DNA of 64,000 bases from Prevotella sp. tc2-28 (GCF_900107705.1 NZ_FNRE01000010.1:1-64000); one strand, 5' to 3'; positions 51,786 to 63,481 are shown, counted from the stretch's first letter. The notes: generated by a model not told the origin, from the letters alone. A program made the numbers and translations.

Positions 51786-54405
51786 TGCTTTGGAAGACAA
51801 GGAAACGCAGTTGTTCGAGGGACTGGAGATTAGCAGATTGGATGACGGACTTGAGGTGGTGGAGCCTGACGTGCTGGTCGATATCTCGTCGCTGGCAGCC
51901 TGTTTTCAGGACTATGGACACCACCCTCTGACCTACATTATCAACCGTTTGAAGCCCACGACAAACACGCAACCTATCCTGTTAGGTAACTTTGCCGGTA
52001 CGGCACTCGACGACATCATACACCAACCCGATGCTGATTTCCGCAATATGCTGCAGACTTCGTTCTGCGAGCAGGCCTTGCAGTTCTGTACTTGCGAGGG
52101 GTTCAGCGCGGAGCAGTTCAAGCGCGATGCCCAGCAGCAGGTACAGCATATCCGTGAGTCGGTAGACATCCTCTTTAGGAACTATGACCGCGACAAGGCA
52201 TTGCTAGAGCCCTCGTTCGTTTGCAAGCAACTGGGACTCAAAGGACGTGTGGACCTGATGACTGACGACCTACGACTGTTGGTAGAACAGAAGTCAGGCA
52301 AGAAATGGGTAAGCTATCGCGAGGCGCATTTCGTGCAGGTGTTGCTCTATTACGGTGTGCTACGCTACAATTTCCAGCATGAGGCCGACGGGGTTGACGT
52401 GCGTTTGCTCTATTCGAAATATCCTGCTGCTCAGGGATTGCTCGACGTGCCGAACAACGACGAGCTGTTCCGTGAAGCCATCCGCCTGCGCAACCGCATC
52501 GTAGCCCTCGAGATAAAGATTGCCCGCGAAGGCTTTGCAAGTGTGCTACCCCTGTTGCAACCCGACGTGCTGTTGGAAAAGGAACAGAAAGCCGACTTCT
52601 TCTTCCGCTATATCCGTCCTGAAATGGAGCGGGTGCTCCAACCTCTGCATAACCTGACACCACAGCTGCAGGACTATGTCGAGCGAATGGTCACCTTCGT
52701 CTATCGCGAACAGCTAGCCGCTGTCACGTTGAGAGGCGAACTGCCTGTCCTGACTGGTCTGAGACCCGATGGCTCCGTGACGCAACAGCCTGACACGGTG
52801 GAGCTGAAATGTCCTCCACCCGACGAGCGCGACTGGGGCGAGATAGACTACCGACGTGGCGATGCCGTCTATTTGTATCGCTATACGGATAAGCCCGACG
52901 TCAGTGCCCATATATTATATAAAGGTGTCATCACCCGACTGACCGACGACGAGATAACCGTCCGGCTGAACGATCCGCAACACCATCCGAACCTCTTTGA
53001 CACGGGAACCTTTGCCATCGAACATGCCTCGTCGGACATGACCACGACGACCTCACTGCGTAGCCTGATGGCCTTTTGTAAGGCATCCCCCGACAAACGT
53101 GACCTGTTGCTCGGCCACCGTGAGCCCCGTCGTGACACGTCGCTAAAGCTCAGCCACAGTTACCATCCTTTTTATGACGATATCCTTTTGCGTGCCAAGC
53201 AATCGCGCGACTATTTCCTGTTGCAAGGTCCTCCGGGAACGGGAAAGACCTCAATGGCCTTGCGCTTCTTGGTCCAGGAAGAACTGTCCTCTCCGCTCTT
53301 GCCTCCCACCTCTCACCTCTTATTAACCGCTTATACCAATCGTGCTGTCGACGAGATATGCGGCATGTTGGAGGGTAGCGGACAAGACTATCTGCGATTG
53401 GGTAATGAGGCATCTTGCGACCCACGCTATGCTGACAGGCTGTTGAGTAGAGCCTTTGCAGACCATCCTAAACTCAGTGATATCAGACGGCGATTAGAGC
53501 AGGTGCCTATCGTGGTGGCTACAACGTCCACCTTACAGGCTCGACCGTTTATCCTTGCGCTTAAACATTTCTCTTTGTGTATAGTCGATGAGGCCTCACA
53601 GATTCTGGAGCCAAATATTATCGGACTACTGTCCTCTGAACGGATAGACCGCTTCATACTGATAGGCGACCACAAGCAATTGCCTGCCGTCGTTCAGCAA
53701 GCTGACGACGATCTGCACCTGCATGCCTGCCGGCTGTCGTTGTTCGAACGACTGTTGCAGCAAGAGCGCGAAGCAGGACGCCAGGAGTTTACAGGTATCC
53801 TAAACCACCAGGGGCGCATGCACCCGGATATCGCTAGTTTTCCCAACGAGATGTTCTATCATAGCGAACAATTGCAGCCCGTGCCTTGTCCCCATCAGTT
53901 AGCAACTTCCTTAGCTTATCACACGCCATCAGAAGATGCAACGGACGACCTGTTAAAGCAGCATCGTGTGCTATTCCTGCCGTCAACTGATGAGGCAGTG
54001 ATGGTGGCAGACTTGTTGAGGCGCATCTATCGGCAGATAGGTGTCGACCACTTTGATGCCGACCATTCCATCGGTGTCATTGTGACCTATCGTTACCAGA
54101 TAGCCCAGATACGGCAGGAGATGAAGAAGGTAGGTATCCCTGCCTTGCTCGATATCAGCATAGATACCGTGGAGCGCTACCAAGGGTCACAACGCGATGT
54201 CATCATCTACTCCATCGGTGCCCAGTCGGCAGCCGATCTGGAATTCCTAACATCGCAGTGCTTTGAGGAAGCCGGAAGAGTCATCGACCGCAAGTTGAAC
54301 GTGGCGATGACGCGTGCCCGTGAGCAATTACTGATGACGGGAAATGCCGATGTTTTACGTCGGAATGATATTTTTAACGAGTTATTGAATCGTTATTCCA
54401 TATAA
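51742..54405 (+). CDS. Dna2-like protein: PD-(D/E)XK (Cas4-like) nuclease fused to superfamily 1 helicase
   Basis: About 887 aa; start uncertain (TTG 51718, ATG 51742 overlapping alaX, or TTG 51790 just after the alaX stop). Nuclease core at ~168-205: GRVDLM, LLVEQKSGKKW (ExK) and HFVQVLLYYGVLRY (QxxxY). Helicase motifs: GPPGTGKTSMALRF (I, ~495), CIVDEASQILEP (II, ~615), LIGDHKQLPAVV (III), VIVTYRYQIAQI (IV), TVERYQGSQRDVIIYS (V) and NVAMTRAREQLLMTG (VI). This layout is that of Dna2/UPF1-type enzymes that trim flapped or broken DNA ends. A pyrimidine-rich repeat interrupts the helicase at 53281-53330 (SSPLLPPTSHLLL). Confidence 0.88.
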   Translation: MNTSTRSGCVLKSFSALEDKETQLFEGLEISRLDDGLEVVEPDVLVDISSLAACFQDYGHHPLTYIINRLKPTTNTQPILLGNFAGTALDDIIHQPDADFRNMLQTSFCEQALQFCTCEGFSAEQFKRDAQQQVQHIRESVDILFRNYDRDKALLEPSFVCKQLGLKGRVDLMTDDLRLLVEQKSGKKWVSYREAHFVQVLLYYGVLRYNFQHEADGVDVRLLYSKYPAAQGLLDVPNNDELFREAIRLRNRIVALEIKIAREGFASVLPLLQPDVLLEKEQKADFFFRYIRPEMERVLQPLHNLTPQLQDYVERMVTFVYREQLAAVTLRGELPVLTGLRPDGSVTQQPDTVELKCPPPDERDWGEIDYRRGDAVYLYRYTDKPDVSAHILYKGVITRLTDDEITVRLNDPQHHPNLFDTGTFAIEHASSDMTTTTSLRSLMAFCKASPDKRDLLLGHREPRRDTSLKLSHSYHPFYDDILLRAKQSRDYFLLQGPPGTGKTSMALRFLVQEELSSPLLPPTSHLLLTAYTNRAVDEICGMLEGSGQDYLRLGNEASCDPRYADRLLSRAFADHPKLSDIRRRLEQVPIVVATTSTLQARPFILALKHFSLCIVDEASQILEPNIIGLLSSERIDRFILIGDHKQLPAVVQQADDDLHLHACRLSLFERLLQQEREAGRQEFTGILNHQGRMHPDIASFPNEMFYHSEQLQPVPCPHQLATSLAYHTPSEDATDDLLKQHRVLFLPSTDEAVMVADLLRRIYRQIGVDHFDADHSIGVIVTYRYQIAQIRQEMKKVGIPALLDISIDTVERYQGSQRDVIIYSIGAQSAADLEFLTSQCFEEAGRVIDRKLNVAMTRAREQLLMTGNADVLRRNDIFNELLNRYSI

Positions 54406-54411
54406 ATTACG

Positions 54412-54419
54412 TAACTTTG
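54412..54419 (+). promoter_or_regulatory. -7 promoter element for the ABC ATPase gene
   Basis: TAACTTTG, ten bases before the ATG at 54429. Confidence 0.5.
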
Positions 54420-54428
54420 TCACCATCT

Positions 54429-55217
54429 ATGAAAAGCGTAGTATTACAAAACCTAAGCATCGGCTATCTCACGAAGGGCAATGAAAAGGTAGTTGCCAGC
54501 GGACTGAATGCCACCATCAACAATGGTGAGTTGACTTGTCTGTTAGGACGTAATGGTATTGGTAAATCGACCTTATTGCGCACTCTTTCAGCCTTCCAGC
54601 CCGCGTTGGAAGGTGAAATAGTCATATCCAGCACTCAGCCTCCATCGTCCATTACCTCCTTAACTGACAAGCAGTTGAGTCGTCTCATTGGTATCGTACT
54701 AACGGAAAAGCCGGATGTGCAGAACATGACCATAGAGGAATTGGTGGGAATGGGTCGTTCTCCCTATACGGGTTTCTGGGGAACCTTGGACGATGAGGAC
54801 AAAAAGATAGTGGGTGAGGCCATCCAGTTGGTGGGTATCGAGAACTTGCAAGGTCGGATGGTTTATACACTGAGCGATGGTGAGCGACAGAAGGTGATGA
54901 TAGCCAAGGCACTGGCACAGCAGACACCTATTATATATTTAGACGAGCCAACAGCCTTCCTCGACTTTCCCAGTAAGGTGGAAACGATGCAGTTGTTGCG
55001 CAGACTGGCTCTGGAGGAGCAGAAAACTATTTTTCTCTCCACCCATGATGTGGAGCTATCGCTGCAATTAGCTGATAAAATATGGCTGATGGAACCAGGA
55101 CATCTGAGTGTCGGAACGCCTCGCCAACTGGCAGACGAAGGTGCACTCAGCCGTTTTATTGACCATGACGGCATTACCTTTGACAAAGAGTCTTTAACGA
55201 TACATATCACAAAATGA
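54429..55217 (+). CDS. ABC transporter ATP-binding protein (iron-chelate/cobalamin type)
   Basis: The protein is 262 aa. Walker A LLGRNGIGKSTLL (~38-50), signature LSDGERQKVMIA, Walker B IIYLDEPTAFLDF and switch His in FLSTHDVEL. The family closest in motif layout is FecE/BtuD/FhuC, importers of siderophores, haem or vitamin B12. No permease or binding protein is adjacent. It overlaps the following CobD-like gene by 4 bp, which points to B12 or a corrinoid as the transported substrate. Confidence 0.88.
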   Translation: MKSVVLQNLSIGYLTKGNEKVVASGLNATINNGELTCLLGRNGIGKSTLLRTLSAFQPALEGEIVISSTQPPSSITSLTDKQLSRLIGIVLTEKPDVQNMTIEELVGMGRSPYTGFWGTLDDEDKKIVGEAIQLVGIENLQGRMVYTLSDGERQKVMIAKALAQQTPIIYLDEPTAFLDFPSKVETMQLLRRLALEEQKTIFLSTHDVELSLQLADKIWLMEPGHLSVGTPRQLADEGALSRFIDHDGITFDKESLTIHITK

Positions 55218-56242
55218 CAAGTATCCACAGAGATGACATATACCGCTATTGTGACTTGGTGAAGATGAATTTCAGCTCCGCTGCATGGTTACATGCTGAC
55301 CATTCTGCGCTGAAGGAATACCTGATGGAGCGATTTCAGATCATCAACAACTATCCGGAACCCCAGCCCAAGCAGTTGGAAAAGCTGATAGCCAAGAAGT
55401 TGGGTATTTCTCCCTATGCCGTGATGGTGACCAATGGTGCTACAGAGGCTATTCACCTGATAGCCAGACTGTTTCATCATAGTGCTTCTATCATTCCCCA
55501 ACCCACTTATTCGGAATATGCCCGAGCTTGTCGTCTTAACAAGCATATTGTTTCCAACGAGACGAGTGACGAGATGCAGACCATGCCCAAAGATCGTGTC
55601 TACTGGATATGTAATCCTAACACACCTTCAGGTAATGTGCTGATGAAGGGCTTTGTGGATTATGTGGTTCGTCGTTCTCCTCGCTATAACTTTGTAGTGG
55701 ACCAGTCCTTGGAGGCTTATACCAAGGAAGAACTGTTGGTACCCCAGGAGGTGCAGTCGTTGCAAAACCTCTTGATACTTCATTCGATAGGAAAGACTTA
55801 TGGTGCCTTGGGATTAAGGTTAGGCTATATCACGGGTCATCCTAATGTTATCCAGTTGTTGCGCAATCTCCAGCGTCCTTGGTCTCTCAGTGCTTTAGCC
55901 ATTGAAGCAGGAAAGTTCCTCATAGAACACGGCGAACCTGCCATTACCGATTTGGATGCCCATTTGGCTGAGACACATCGCTTCCGCAGTGCTTTACGCA
56001 AAATCAAGGACCTACGAGTCTTTGAGACCAAGACCAATTATATGTTATGCGAAATCAGTAAAGGCACCTCTACAGAGTTGAAAAACTACCTGGTTCATGA
56101 GTATGGCATGCTGATTCGCGACTGCCAGAATTTCGATGGATTATCCAACCGACTGTTTCGTGTCACAACACAGTTACCTGATGAAAATGACAGCCTCGTA
56201 GCGGCTATTAAACAGTATATCAGTGGAATAAATAAGGAATAA
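55214..56242 (+). CDS. CobD-like PLP-dependent aminotransferase (threonine-phosphate decarboxylase / HisC fold)
   Basis: The protein is 342 aa, fold type I. Substrate/cofactor motifs: VTNGATEAIHLIARL, WICNPNTPSGNVL, VVDQSLEAYT, and the Schiff-base Lys near residue 195 in LILHSIGKTYGALGLRLGY. Resembles CobD, which makes aminopropanol phosphate for the B12 nucleotide loop, and HisC. Translational coupling to an ABC ATPase of BtuD type supports the cobalamin reading; histidinol-phosphate aminotransferase remains possible, though no his genes are near. Confidence 0.8.
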   Translation: MTSIHRDDIYRYCDLVKMNFSSAAWLHADHSALKEYLMERFQIINNYPEPQPKQLEKLIAKKLGISPYAVMVTNGATEAIHLIARLFHHSASIIPQPTYSEYARACRLNKHIVSNETSDEMQTMPKDRVYWICNPNTPSGNVLMKGFVDYVVRRSPRYNFVVDQSLEAYTKEELLVPQEVQSLQNLLILHSIGKTYGALGLRLGYITGHPNVIQLLRNLQRPWSLSALAIEAGKFLIEHGEPAITDLDAHLAETHRFRSALRKIKDLRVFETKTNYMLCEISKGTSTELKNYLVHEYGMLIRDCQNFDGLSNRLFRVTTQLPDENDSLVAAIKQYISGINKE

Positions 56243-56263
56243 TTGCGAAAAAGCGCTAAAATA

Positions 56264-56337
56264 TTTGCAGGATTCGAGAAAAATGTGTAATTTTGCAGCG
56301 TTCAGAGGAATGAGGGGCTTTACGAAGCCTCTCATTC
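56264..56337 (+). promoter_or_regulatory. rimP-nusA-infB promoter with leader hairpin (possible attenuator)
   Basis: -33 TTTG (56264-56267), 20-bp spacer, -7 TAATTTTG (56288-56295). Just after the expected start, GAATGAG-g-GGCTT (56308-56320) pairs with AAGCC-t-CTCATTC (56325-56337) around a TACG loop, followed by TTGTTTTAATT. This has terminator form only ~35 nt into the transcript of an operon that includes nusA. Confidence 0.65.
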
Positions 56338-56360
56338 TTGTTTTAATTAACAAACAATTT

Positions 56361-56834
56361 ATGATAGACAAGAACGTCATTAAGACAACAGTGGAGGAAT
56401 GGTTGGAGCAGGGTGACTACTATCTGGTAGATGTAGAGATGACTCCTGACGACCGTATTGTTATTGAGATTGACCACACCGACGGTGTGTGGATTGAGGA
56501 TTGTGCTGACCTGAGCCGTTTCCTGCAGGAGAAGCTGGGCGAGGAGCTTGGCGACTATGAACTGGAAGTCGGTTCAGCGGGAATTGGGCAGCCATTTAAG
56601 GTGATACAACAGTATCGCAATCATATTGGTAAAGAGGTTGAGGTGTTGGATCAGAACGGACAGAAGGTTCAAGGTCTGTTGAAAGAAATCAGTGAAGACG
56701 GCACTCAGTTTGTAGTTACCGTCAAGGAGAAGCAACACGTAGAGGGCAAGAAACGCCCTGTATTGGTGGATGCAGACAAGACGTTCGCCATCGGTGAGGT
56801 AAAATACTGCAAGTATATGCTGAACTTCAAATAA
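56361..56834 (+). CDS. rimP: Ribosome maturation factor RimP
   Basis: The protein is 157 aa from ATG 56361; the frame is open upstream through the leader hairpin but that is untranslated. N-terminal alpha/beta domain (YYLVDVEMTPDDRIVIEIDH; WIEDCADLSRFLQEKLG) with the RimP signature ELEVGSAGIGQPFKVIQQYRNHIGKEV (usually EVSSPG; here EVGSAG), then an Sm-like C-terminal barrel. It assists 30S subunit assembly. First gene of the rimP-nusA-infB operon. Confidence 0.93.
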   Translation: MIDKNVIKTTVEEWLEQGDYYLVDVEMTPDDRIVIEIDHTDGVWIEDCADLSRFLQEKLGEELGDYELEVGSAGIGQPFKVIQQYRNHIGKEVEVLDQNGQKVQGLLKEISEDGTQFVVTVKEKQHVEGKKRPVLVDADKTFAIGEVKYCKYMLNFK

Positions 56835-56866
56835 AAAGCGTAATTAAAATAAAAAAAAATCAAGAT

Positions 56867-58123
56867 ATGGCAACAAAAAGTACGAAAGGCCCCTCAATGA
56901 TTGAGACCTTTCAAGAGTTTAAAGAGACTAAGAACATCGACCGCACAACCTTGGTGAGCGTGCTGGAGGAAAGTTTCCGCAACGTGATAGCCAAGATGTT
57001 CGGTTCTGACGAGAACTACGATGTGATTGTAAATCCTGACAAGGGTGACTTTGAGATTCATCGCAACCGTATCGTGGTTGCTGATGGTGAAGTGAAAGAT
57101 CAGAATAAGGAAATCAGTCTGACTGAGGCCCAGAAAATAGAGCCCGACTATGAGATTGGTGAGGAAGTATCAGAGGAAGTAGATTTCCAGAAGTTTGGTC
57201 GTCGTGCCATCCTGAACCTGCGCCAGACACTGGCTTCAAAGATTTTGGAGTTGGAGCATGACTCATTATATAATAAATATAAGGATAGGGTTGGTCAGAT
57301 TGTAAGCGCTGAGGTTTACCAGATGTGGAAACGCGAGGTGCTGCTCATCGACGATGAGGGCAATGAGCTCCATCTGCCGAAAGCAGAGCAGATTCCTTCC
57401 GACAGCTACCACAAAGGCGAAACAGTACGCGCCATCGTTAAAGAGGTCCAGAACGAGAACAATAATCCTCGTATCATCCTGAGCCGTACCAGTCCGCAGT
57501 TCCTCGAGCGCCTCTTGGAAGCTGAGGTTCCTGAGATTAACGATGGTCTGATTACCATCCGCCGCATTGCTCGTATGCCGGGTGAGCGTGCCAAGGTTGC
57601 AGTAGAGAGCTATGATGACCGCATCGATCCTGTAGGAGCCTGCGTAGGTGTCAAGGGTAGCCGTGTTCATGGTATCGTCCGTGAGCTGTGCAACGAGAAC
57701 ATCGACGTCATCAACTTCTCAAACAACACACAACTCTTCATTCAGCGCGCTTTGTCGCCCGCCAAGGTGTCCAGCATTACGCTGAACCCAGAAGAGCACA
57801 AGGCAGAAGTTTATTTGCAGCCAGAAGAAGTCAGTCTGGCTATCGGTAAGGGTGGTCTGAACATTAAGCTGGCCTCCATGCTGACAGAATATACCATCGA
57901 TGTATTCCGTGTGGTTAGCGAAAACGAGGCTGATGAGGATATCTACCTCGACGAGTTCTCTGACGAGATTGACCAGTGGATTATCGACTCTATCAAGGCT
58001 ATTGGTCTGGACACCGCCAAGCAGGTTATCAATGCTCCGCGTGAGATGCTCATCGAGAAGGCTGACTTGGAGGAAGAGACTGTTGACCATGTATTGGAAG
58101 TACTCAAAGCTGAGTTTGAGTAA
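56867..58123 (+). CDS. nusA: Transcription termination/antitermination factor NusA
   Basis: The protein is 418 aa. N-terminal RNA-polymerase-binding domain, S1 domain (DRVGQIVSAEVYQMWKREVLL), and two KH domains (RVHGIVRELCNENIDVINFS; SLAIGKGGLNIKLASMLTEY). It lacks the two acidic repeats of the E. coli protein, as usual in Bacteroidota. It modulates pausing and termination, which makes the hairpin in its own operon leader relevant. 32 bp after rimP, 24 bp before infB. Confidence 0.96.
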   Translation: MATKSTKGPSMIETFQEFKETKNIDRTTLVSVLEESFRNVIAKMFGSDENYDVIVNPDKGDFEIHRNRIVVADGEVKDQNKEISLTEAQKIEPDYEIGEEVSEEVDFQKFGRRAILNLRQTLASKILELEHDSLYNKYKDRVGQIVSAEVYQMWKREVLLIDDEGNELHLPKAEQIPSDSYHKGETVRAIVKEVQNENNNPRIILSRTSPQFLERLLEAEVPEINDGLITIRRIARMPGERAKVAVESYDDRIDPVGACVGVKGSRVHGIVRELCNENIDVINFSNNTQLFIQRALSPAKVSSITLNPEEHKAEVYLQPEEVSLAIGKGGLNIKLASMLTEYTIDVFRVVSENEADEDIYLDEFSDEIDQWIIDSIKAIGLDTAKQVINAPREMLIEKADLEEETVDHVLEVLKAEFE

Positions 58124-58147
58124 TTATCAACTATCAAATTGAACAGA

Positions 58148-60936
58148 ATGGGAGTAAGATTAAATAAAGTATTATCAGAACTGAACATCGGTCTCCAGAC
58201 GGCCGTTGATTTCCTGAAAAACAAGAAGGAGCTGGGTGAGGTAAAGGACGAGATGACTCCGAACACCAAGATATCCGACGAGCAGTATCAGGCATTGGTC
58301 GACGAGTTCGATGGTGACAAGGCTGTGAAGACACAAGCCGAGATGATGTTCACCAAAAAAGTGAAAGAAAAGAAGGCTGAAAAGGCTGAGAAAGCAGTCA
58401 CCAAGACCGAAGAGTTGATGGAGCAGCGTACGCATTTGAAGACGTTGGGAAAAATCAACCTCGACGAGATTGGAAAACCCAAGCCAGCTCCTGCCCCCAA
58501 GGAAGAGGTAAAACCGGAACCTGTTGTCGAAGAGAAACAGGAAGAACCCGTTGTTGAAACAACAGAGTCGGAGCCCCAACCTATCAAGGAGGAAGTTGTT
58601 GAAGAGGCACAGCCCGAAATATCCAAAGAGGAACCTGTTGTTGAAGAACCACAGGAAGAGTCCCCTGTCGAGCAAGAGCAGCCTACCAATCTGGCAAAAA
58701 CTCCTGGCGATGCTAAAGTTGCTCAGAATGCTCCTCAACTGAACGTGTTGGGCAAGATAGACCTTGACTCGTTGAACCAAAGCACGCGTCCTAAGAAAAA
58801 GTCGAAGGAAGAGCGTCGCAAAGAGCGTGAGGAGAAGGCTGCCGGTGAGCGCCGCAAGCGTGAGCGCATCCGTACCGACAAGGTGGATATCGAGGCAGCA
58901 GCCAAGCAGGCTAACCAGCAGAACAAGAAAAACAAGAATAATAACAATAATAACAATAACGGTCAGCAACAGAACCAGCAAGGCGGCGGCAAGAAGAATA
59001 AGAAGAACCGCAACGTGAAGCCGTTGGAGGTGGACGATGAGGCAGTAGCACGCCAGGTAAAGGAGACGCTTGCTCGCCTGACATCGAAGACCAATCAAAA
59101 CAAGAAGGGTGCCAAATATCGTAAGGAGAAGCGCGACGCTGTGGCTGAGCGCATGAACGAGGAGATGGCAGCTGAGGCAGCTGAGAGCAAGGTACTGAAA
59201 CTGACCGAGTTTGTTACTGTTTCTGAGTTGGCCACCATGATGAACGTGGGCGTCAATCAGGTTATCGGAACCTGTATGTCTATCGGCATCATGGTAAGTA
59301 TCAACCAGCGTCTGGATGCAGAAACCATCAATATTGTAGCTGATGAGTTCGGATTCACCACAGAATATGTATCTGCAGAGGTGCAGAATGCAATTACTGA
59401 GGAAGAGGACGACGAGAACGACCTGATCTCCCGCGCTCCTATCGTTACCGTGATGGGACACGTAGACCACGGTAAGACCTCGTTGCTCGACCACATCCGC
59501 AACACCAACGTGATTGCCGGTGAGGCTGGTGGTATCACACAGCATATCGGTGCCTACAATGTGAAGTTGAAAGACGGTCGTCAGATTACCTTCCTCGACA
59601 CACCAGGTCACGAAGCATTCACCGCTATGCGTGCCCGTGGTGCTCAGGTAACGGATATCGCCATCATCATCGTCGCAGCCGATGACTCCGTGATGCCTAC
59701 TACCAAGGAGGCTATTGCCCATGCTCAGGCTGCCAACGTTCCGATGGTGTTCGCCATTAACAAGATAGATAAGCCGGGTGCCAACCCCGACAAGATTCGT
59801 GAGGACCTGGCCAACATGAACCTGCTTGTAGAGGAGTGGGGTGGTAAGTACCAGTGTCAGGAAATCAGTGCCAAGAAGGGCATTGGTGTCGACGAACTGC
59901 TGGAGAAGGTGCTTCTTGAAGCCGAGTTGCTCGACTTGAAGGCAAACCCCAACCGCAAGGCAACCGGTAGCATTATCGAGTCTTCACTCGACAAGGGTCG
60001 TGGCTATGTATCTACCGTTCTCGTCAGCAATGGTACGCTGAAAGTCGGTGATGTCGTGATTGCAGGTACAGCCTGGGGTCGTGTCAAGGCAATGTTCAAC
60101 GAGCGCAACCAGCGTATCGACACTGCCGGTCCTGCTGAGCCCGCTATCATCCTGGGTCTGAATGGTGCGCCTACCGCTGGTGACTCTTTCCATGTGATGG
60201 AGTCAGAGCAAGAGGCGCGCGAAATTGCCAACAAGCGTATTCAGTTGCAGCGTGAACAGTCGTTGCGCACAACCACCAAGCTCGGTCTTGATGAGTTATC
60301 ACACCGTATCGCACTGGGTGAGTTCCATGAGTTGAATATCATCGTCAAGGGTGATACCGACGGTTCTATCGAGGCTCTGTCCGATTCGTTCATCAAGCTC
60401 AGTACCGAGAAAGTTCAGGTGAACGTTATCTCGAAGGCCGTTGGTCAGATTTCAGAGAACGATGTCATGCTGGCCAGTGCTTCTGAGGCTATTATCATCG
60501 GCTTCCAGGTACGTCCTTCTGCCGATGCCCGTCGTGCTGCTGAGCGTGAGGGTGTCGAGATCAACACCTACTCTATCATCTACGATGCCATCGACGATGT
60601 GAAGCAGACCATGCAGGGTATGCTTGACAAGGTGAAGAAGGAGATCGTCACCGGTGAGATAGAGGTAAAACAAGTGTTCAAGATTTCCAAGGTGGGTACC
60701 GTTGCCGGTGGTCTGGTGACAGACGGAAAGGTGCACTCGAAGGACAAGGCCCGTGTGGTTCGCGACGGTATTGTCGTCCACACTGCTGCCATCGATGCCC
60801 TGAAGCGTTACAAGGACGATGCCAAGGAGGTAGCCACCGGACTGGAGTGTGGCGTCTCGCTGGTTAACTTCAACGACATTCAGGTAGGTGATATCATCGA
60901 GACCTTCACGGAGATTGAGGTAGAACAGAAACTGTA

Positions 60937-60937
<1 letters not shown>
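58148..60937 (+). CDS. infB: Translation initiation factor IF-2
   Basis: The protein is 929 aa. N-terminal IF2N module ([20 protein letters not shown]) is followed by a long Pro/Glu/Lys-rich linker (~80-270) that includes an Asn/Gln-rich tract around 58921-59010. A second IF2N follows, then the GTPase domain with G1 [13 protein letters not shown] (~437), DTPGHEAF and NKIDKPGA. C-terminal domains end [10 protein letters not shown]. It places fMet-tRNA on the 30S subunit. The start is ATG 58148. The stop overlaps the sufB start (TAATG). Confidence 0.97.
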
Positions 60938-62376
<1,439 letters not shown>

Positions 62377-62407
62377 TATTCAAGAAACAAACATCTTAGT
62401 GACGAGT

Positions 62408-63382
62408 ATGAGGAGAAATGTTTTCATTGTCCTGTTGCTGTGTGTGGCTGAGGCCCTCTTTGCACAACAGGAAATCATCATGCCCCCGTTTTTGAAGGCA
62501 GGCGATACTATTGCCGTGATATCTCCCTCCAGCACACCCGATTCACTAACCGTTGTTAAAGGGTGCGACGCCCTCAGGACATGGGGATTCGTGCCGATTG
62601 TCGGCCTCCATGCCTTAGACAATTACCATAACTTTGCCGGAAGGGTCGATGAGCGGGCCAGCGACCTGCTTTGGGCGTTACAGGATTCTACCGTGAGGGC
62701 CGTTATGTGCAGCCGCGGGGGCGATGGTGCCGTTCAGGTGTTAAGACACATCCCTCTCAACGAGTTTCGCAGTCATCCCAAGTGGGTGATGGGTTTCAGC
62801 GATGTTACGGCCCTGCATAGCGCAGCGGTGTCGGCAGGAGTGATGAGCATCCATAGCACCATGTGCGACGGCATTTCTTCCCAGGGCAGGCGTGACTCCG
62901 TGAATGCTATTCTGCATCACTTGTTGTTAGGCGAACTGCCTAGTTATCAAGTGCCTGCCCATCCACTCAACCAGTACGGCGAGGCAGAAGGCATCCTGGT
63001 AGGCGGCAATTTCTCCGTGTTTTGTGGTTTGGCAGGCTCTGACTATGACTTTCTGAACCGTGCCGATGAAGGACTGATACTTTTCATGGAAGATACCGGC
63101 GAGTCGATGACGAAGGTAGATCGCATGCTCCATCAGTTGGAGATTCGGGGCATCCTCTCCAAGCTCAAGGGAATCATCGTTGGACATTTCTCTAAATACA
63201 AGAGTCCGGAAAACGACTTTGCCGATATGTACGAGATGCTCCATGAGTATTTGCAACAGCTGCCTATCCCCGTCTGTTATGATTTTCCTGTGGGTCATCA
63301 TAGCACCTATAACTATCCCCTGATAGAAGGTTGTAGGGTTCGTCTAAAGGTTGATTCAAAAGGAACCTCCCTAATTTTCTGA
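62408..63382 (+). CDS. LD-carboxypeptidase (S66 family), exported
   Basis: The protein is 324 aa from ATG 62408 with signal peptide (MRRNVFIVLLLCVAEALFAQ). S66 serine peptidase: nucleophile Ser131 in WVMGFSDVTALH, then the Glu in LILFMEDTGESMTKVDRML and the His in DFPVGHHSTYNYPL. These enzymes remove the terminal D-Ala from murein tetrapeptides during recycling; an exported version would act in the periplasm. It follows sufB after 31 bp, so cotranscription is possible but functionally unrelated. Confidence 0.92.
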   Translation: MRRNVFIVLLLCVAEALFAQQEIIMPPFLKAGDTIAVISPSSTPDSLTVVKGCDALRTWGFVPIVGLHALDNYHNFAGRVDERASDLLWALQDSTVRAVMCSRGGDGAVQVLRHIPLNEFRSHPKWVMGFSDVTALHSAAVSAGVMSIHSTMCDGISSQGRRDSVNAILHHLLLGELPSYQVPAHPLNQYGEAEGILVGGNFSVFCGLAGSDYDFLNRADEGLILFMEDTGESMTKVDRMLHQLEIRGILSKLKGIIVGHFSKYKSPENDFADMYEMLHEYLQQLPIPVCYDFPVGHHSTYNYPLIEGCRVRLKVDSKGTSLIF

Positions 63383-63422
63383 ATCAGTATAAAGATATAA
63401 TGGGGAAGAATAGGATGGATTA

Positions 63423-63454
63423 TTTGGTGAATAGTAATGTTTTTTGTACCTTTG
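63423..63454 (+). promoter_or_regulatory. Promoter of the 5'-nucleotidase-like gene
   Basis: -33 TTTG (63423-63426), 20-bp spacer, -7 TACCTTTG (63447-63454), 27 bp before the ATG. Confidence 0.75.
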
Positions 63455-63481
63455 TGACATCATTGTTAATCTAATGAAAAT

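Noticed and set aside
58175..59722. 515-codon minus-strand frame opposite infB
   Set aside because: Leu/Val-rich antisense shadow of the repetitive linker and GTPase domain of IF-2; no start context or motif.
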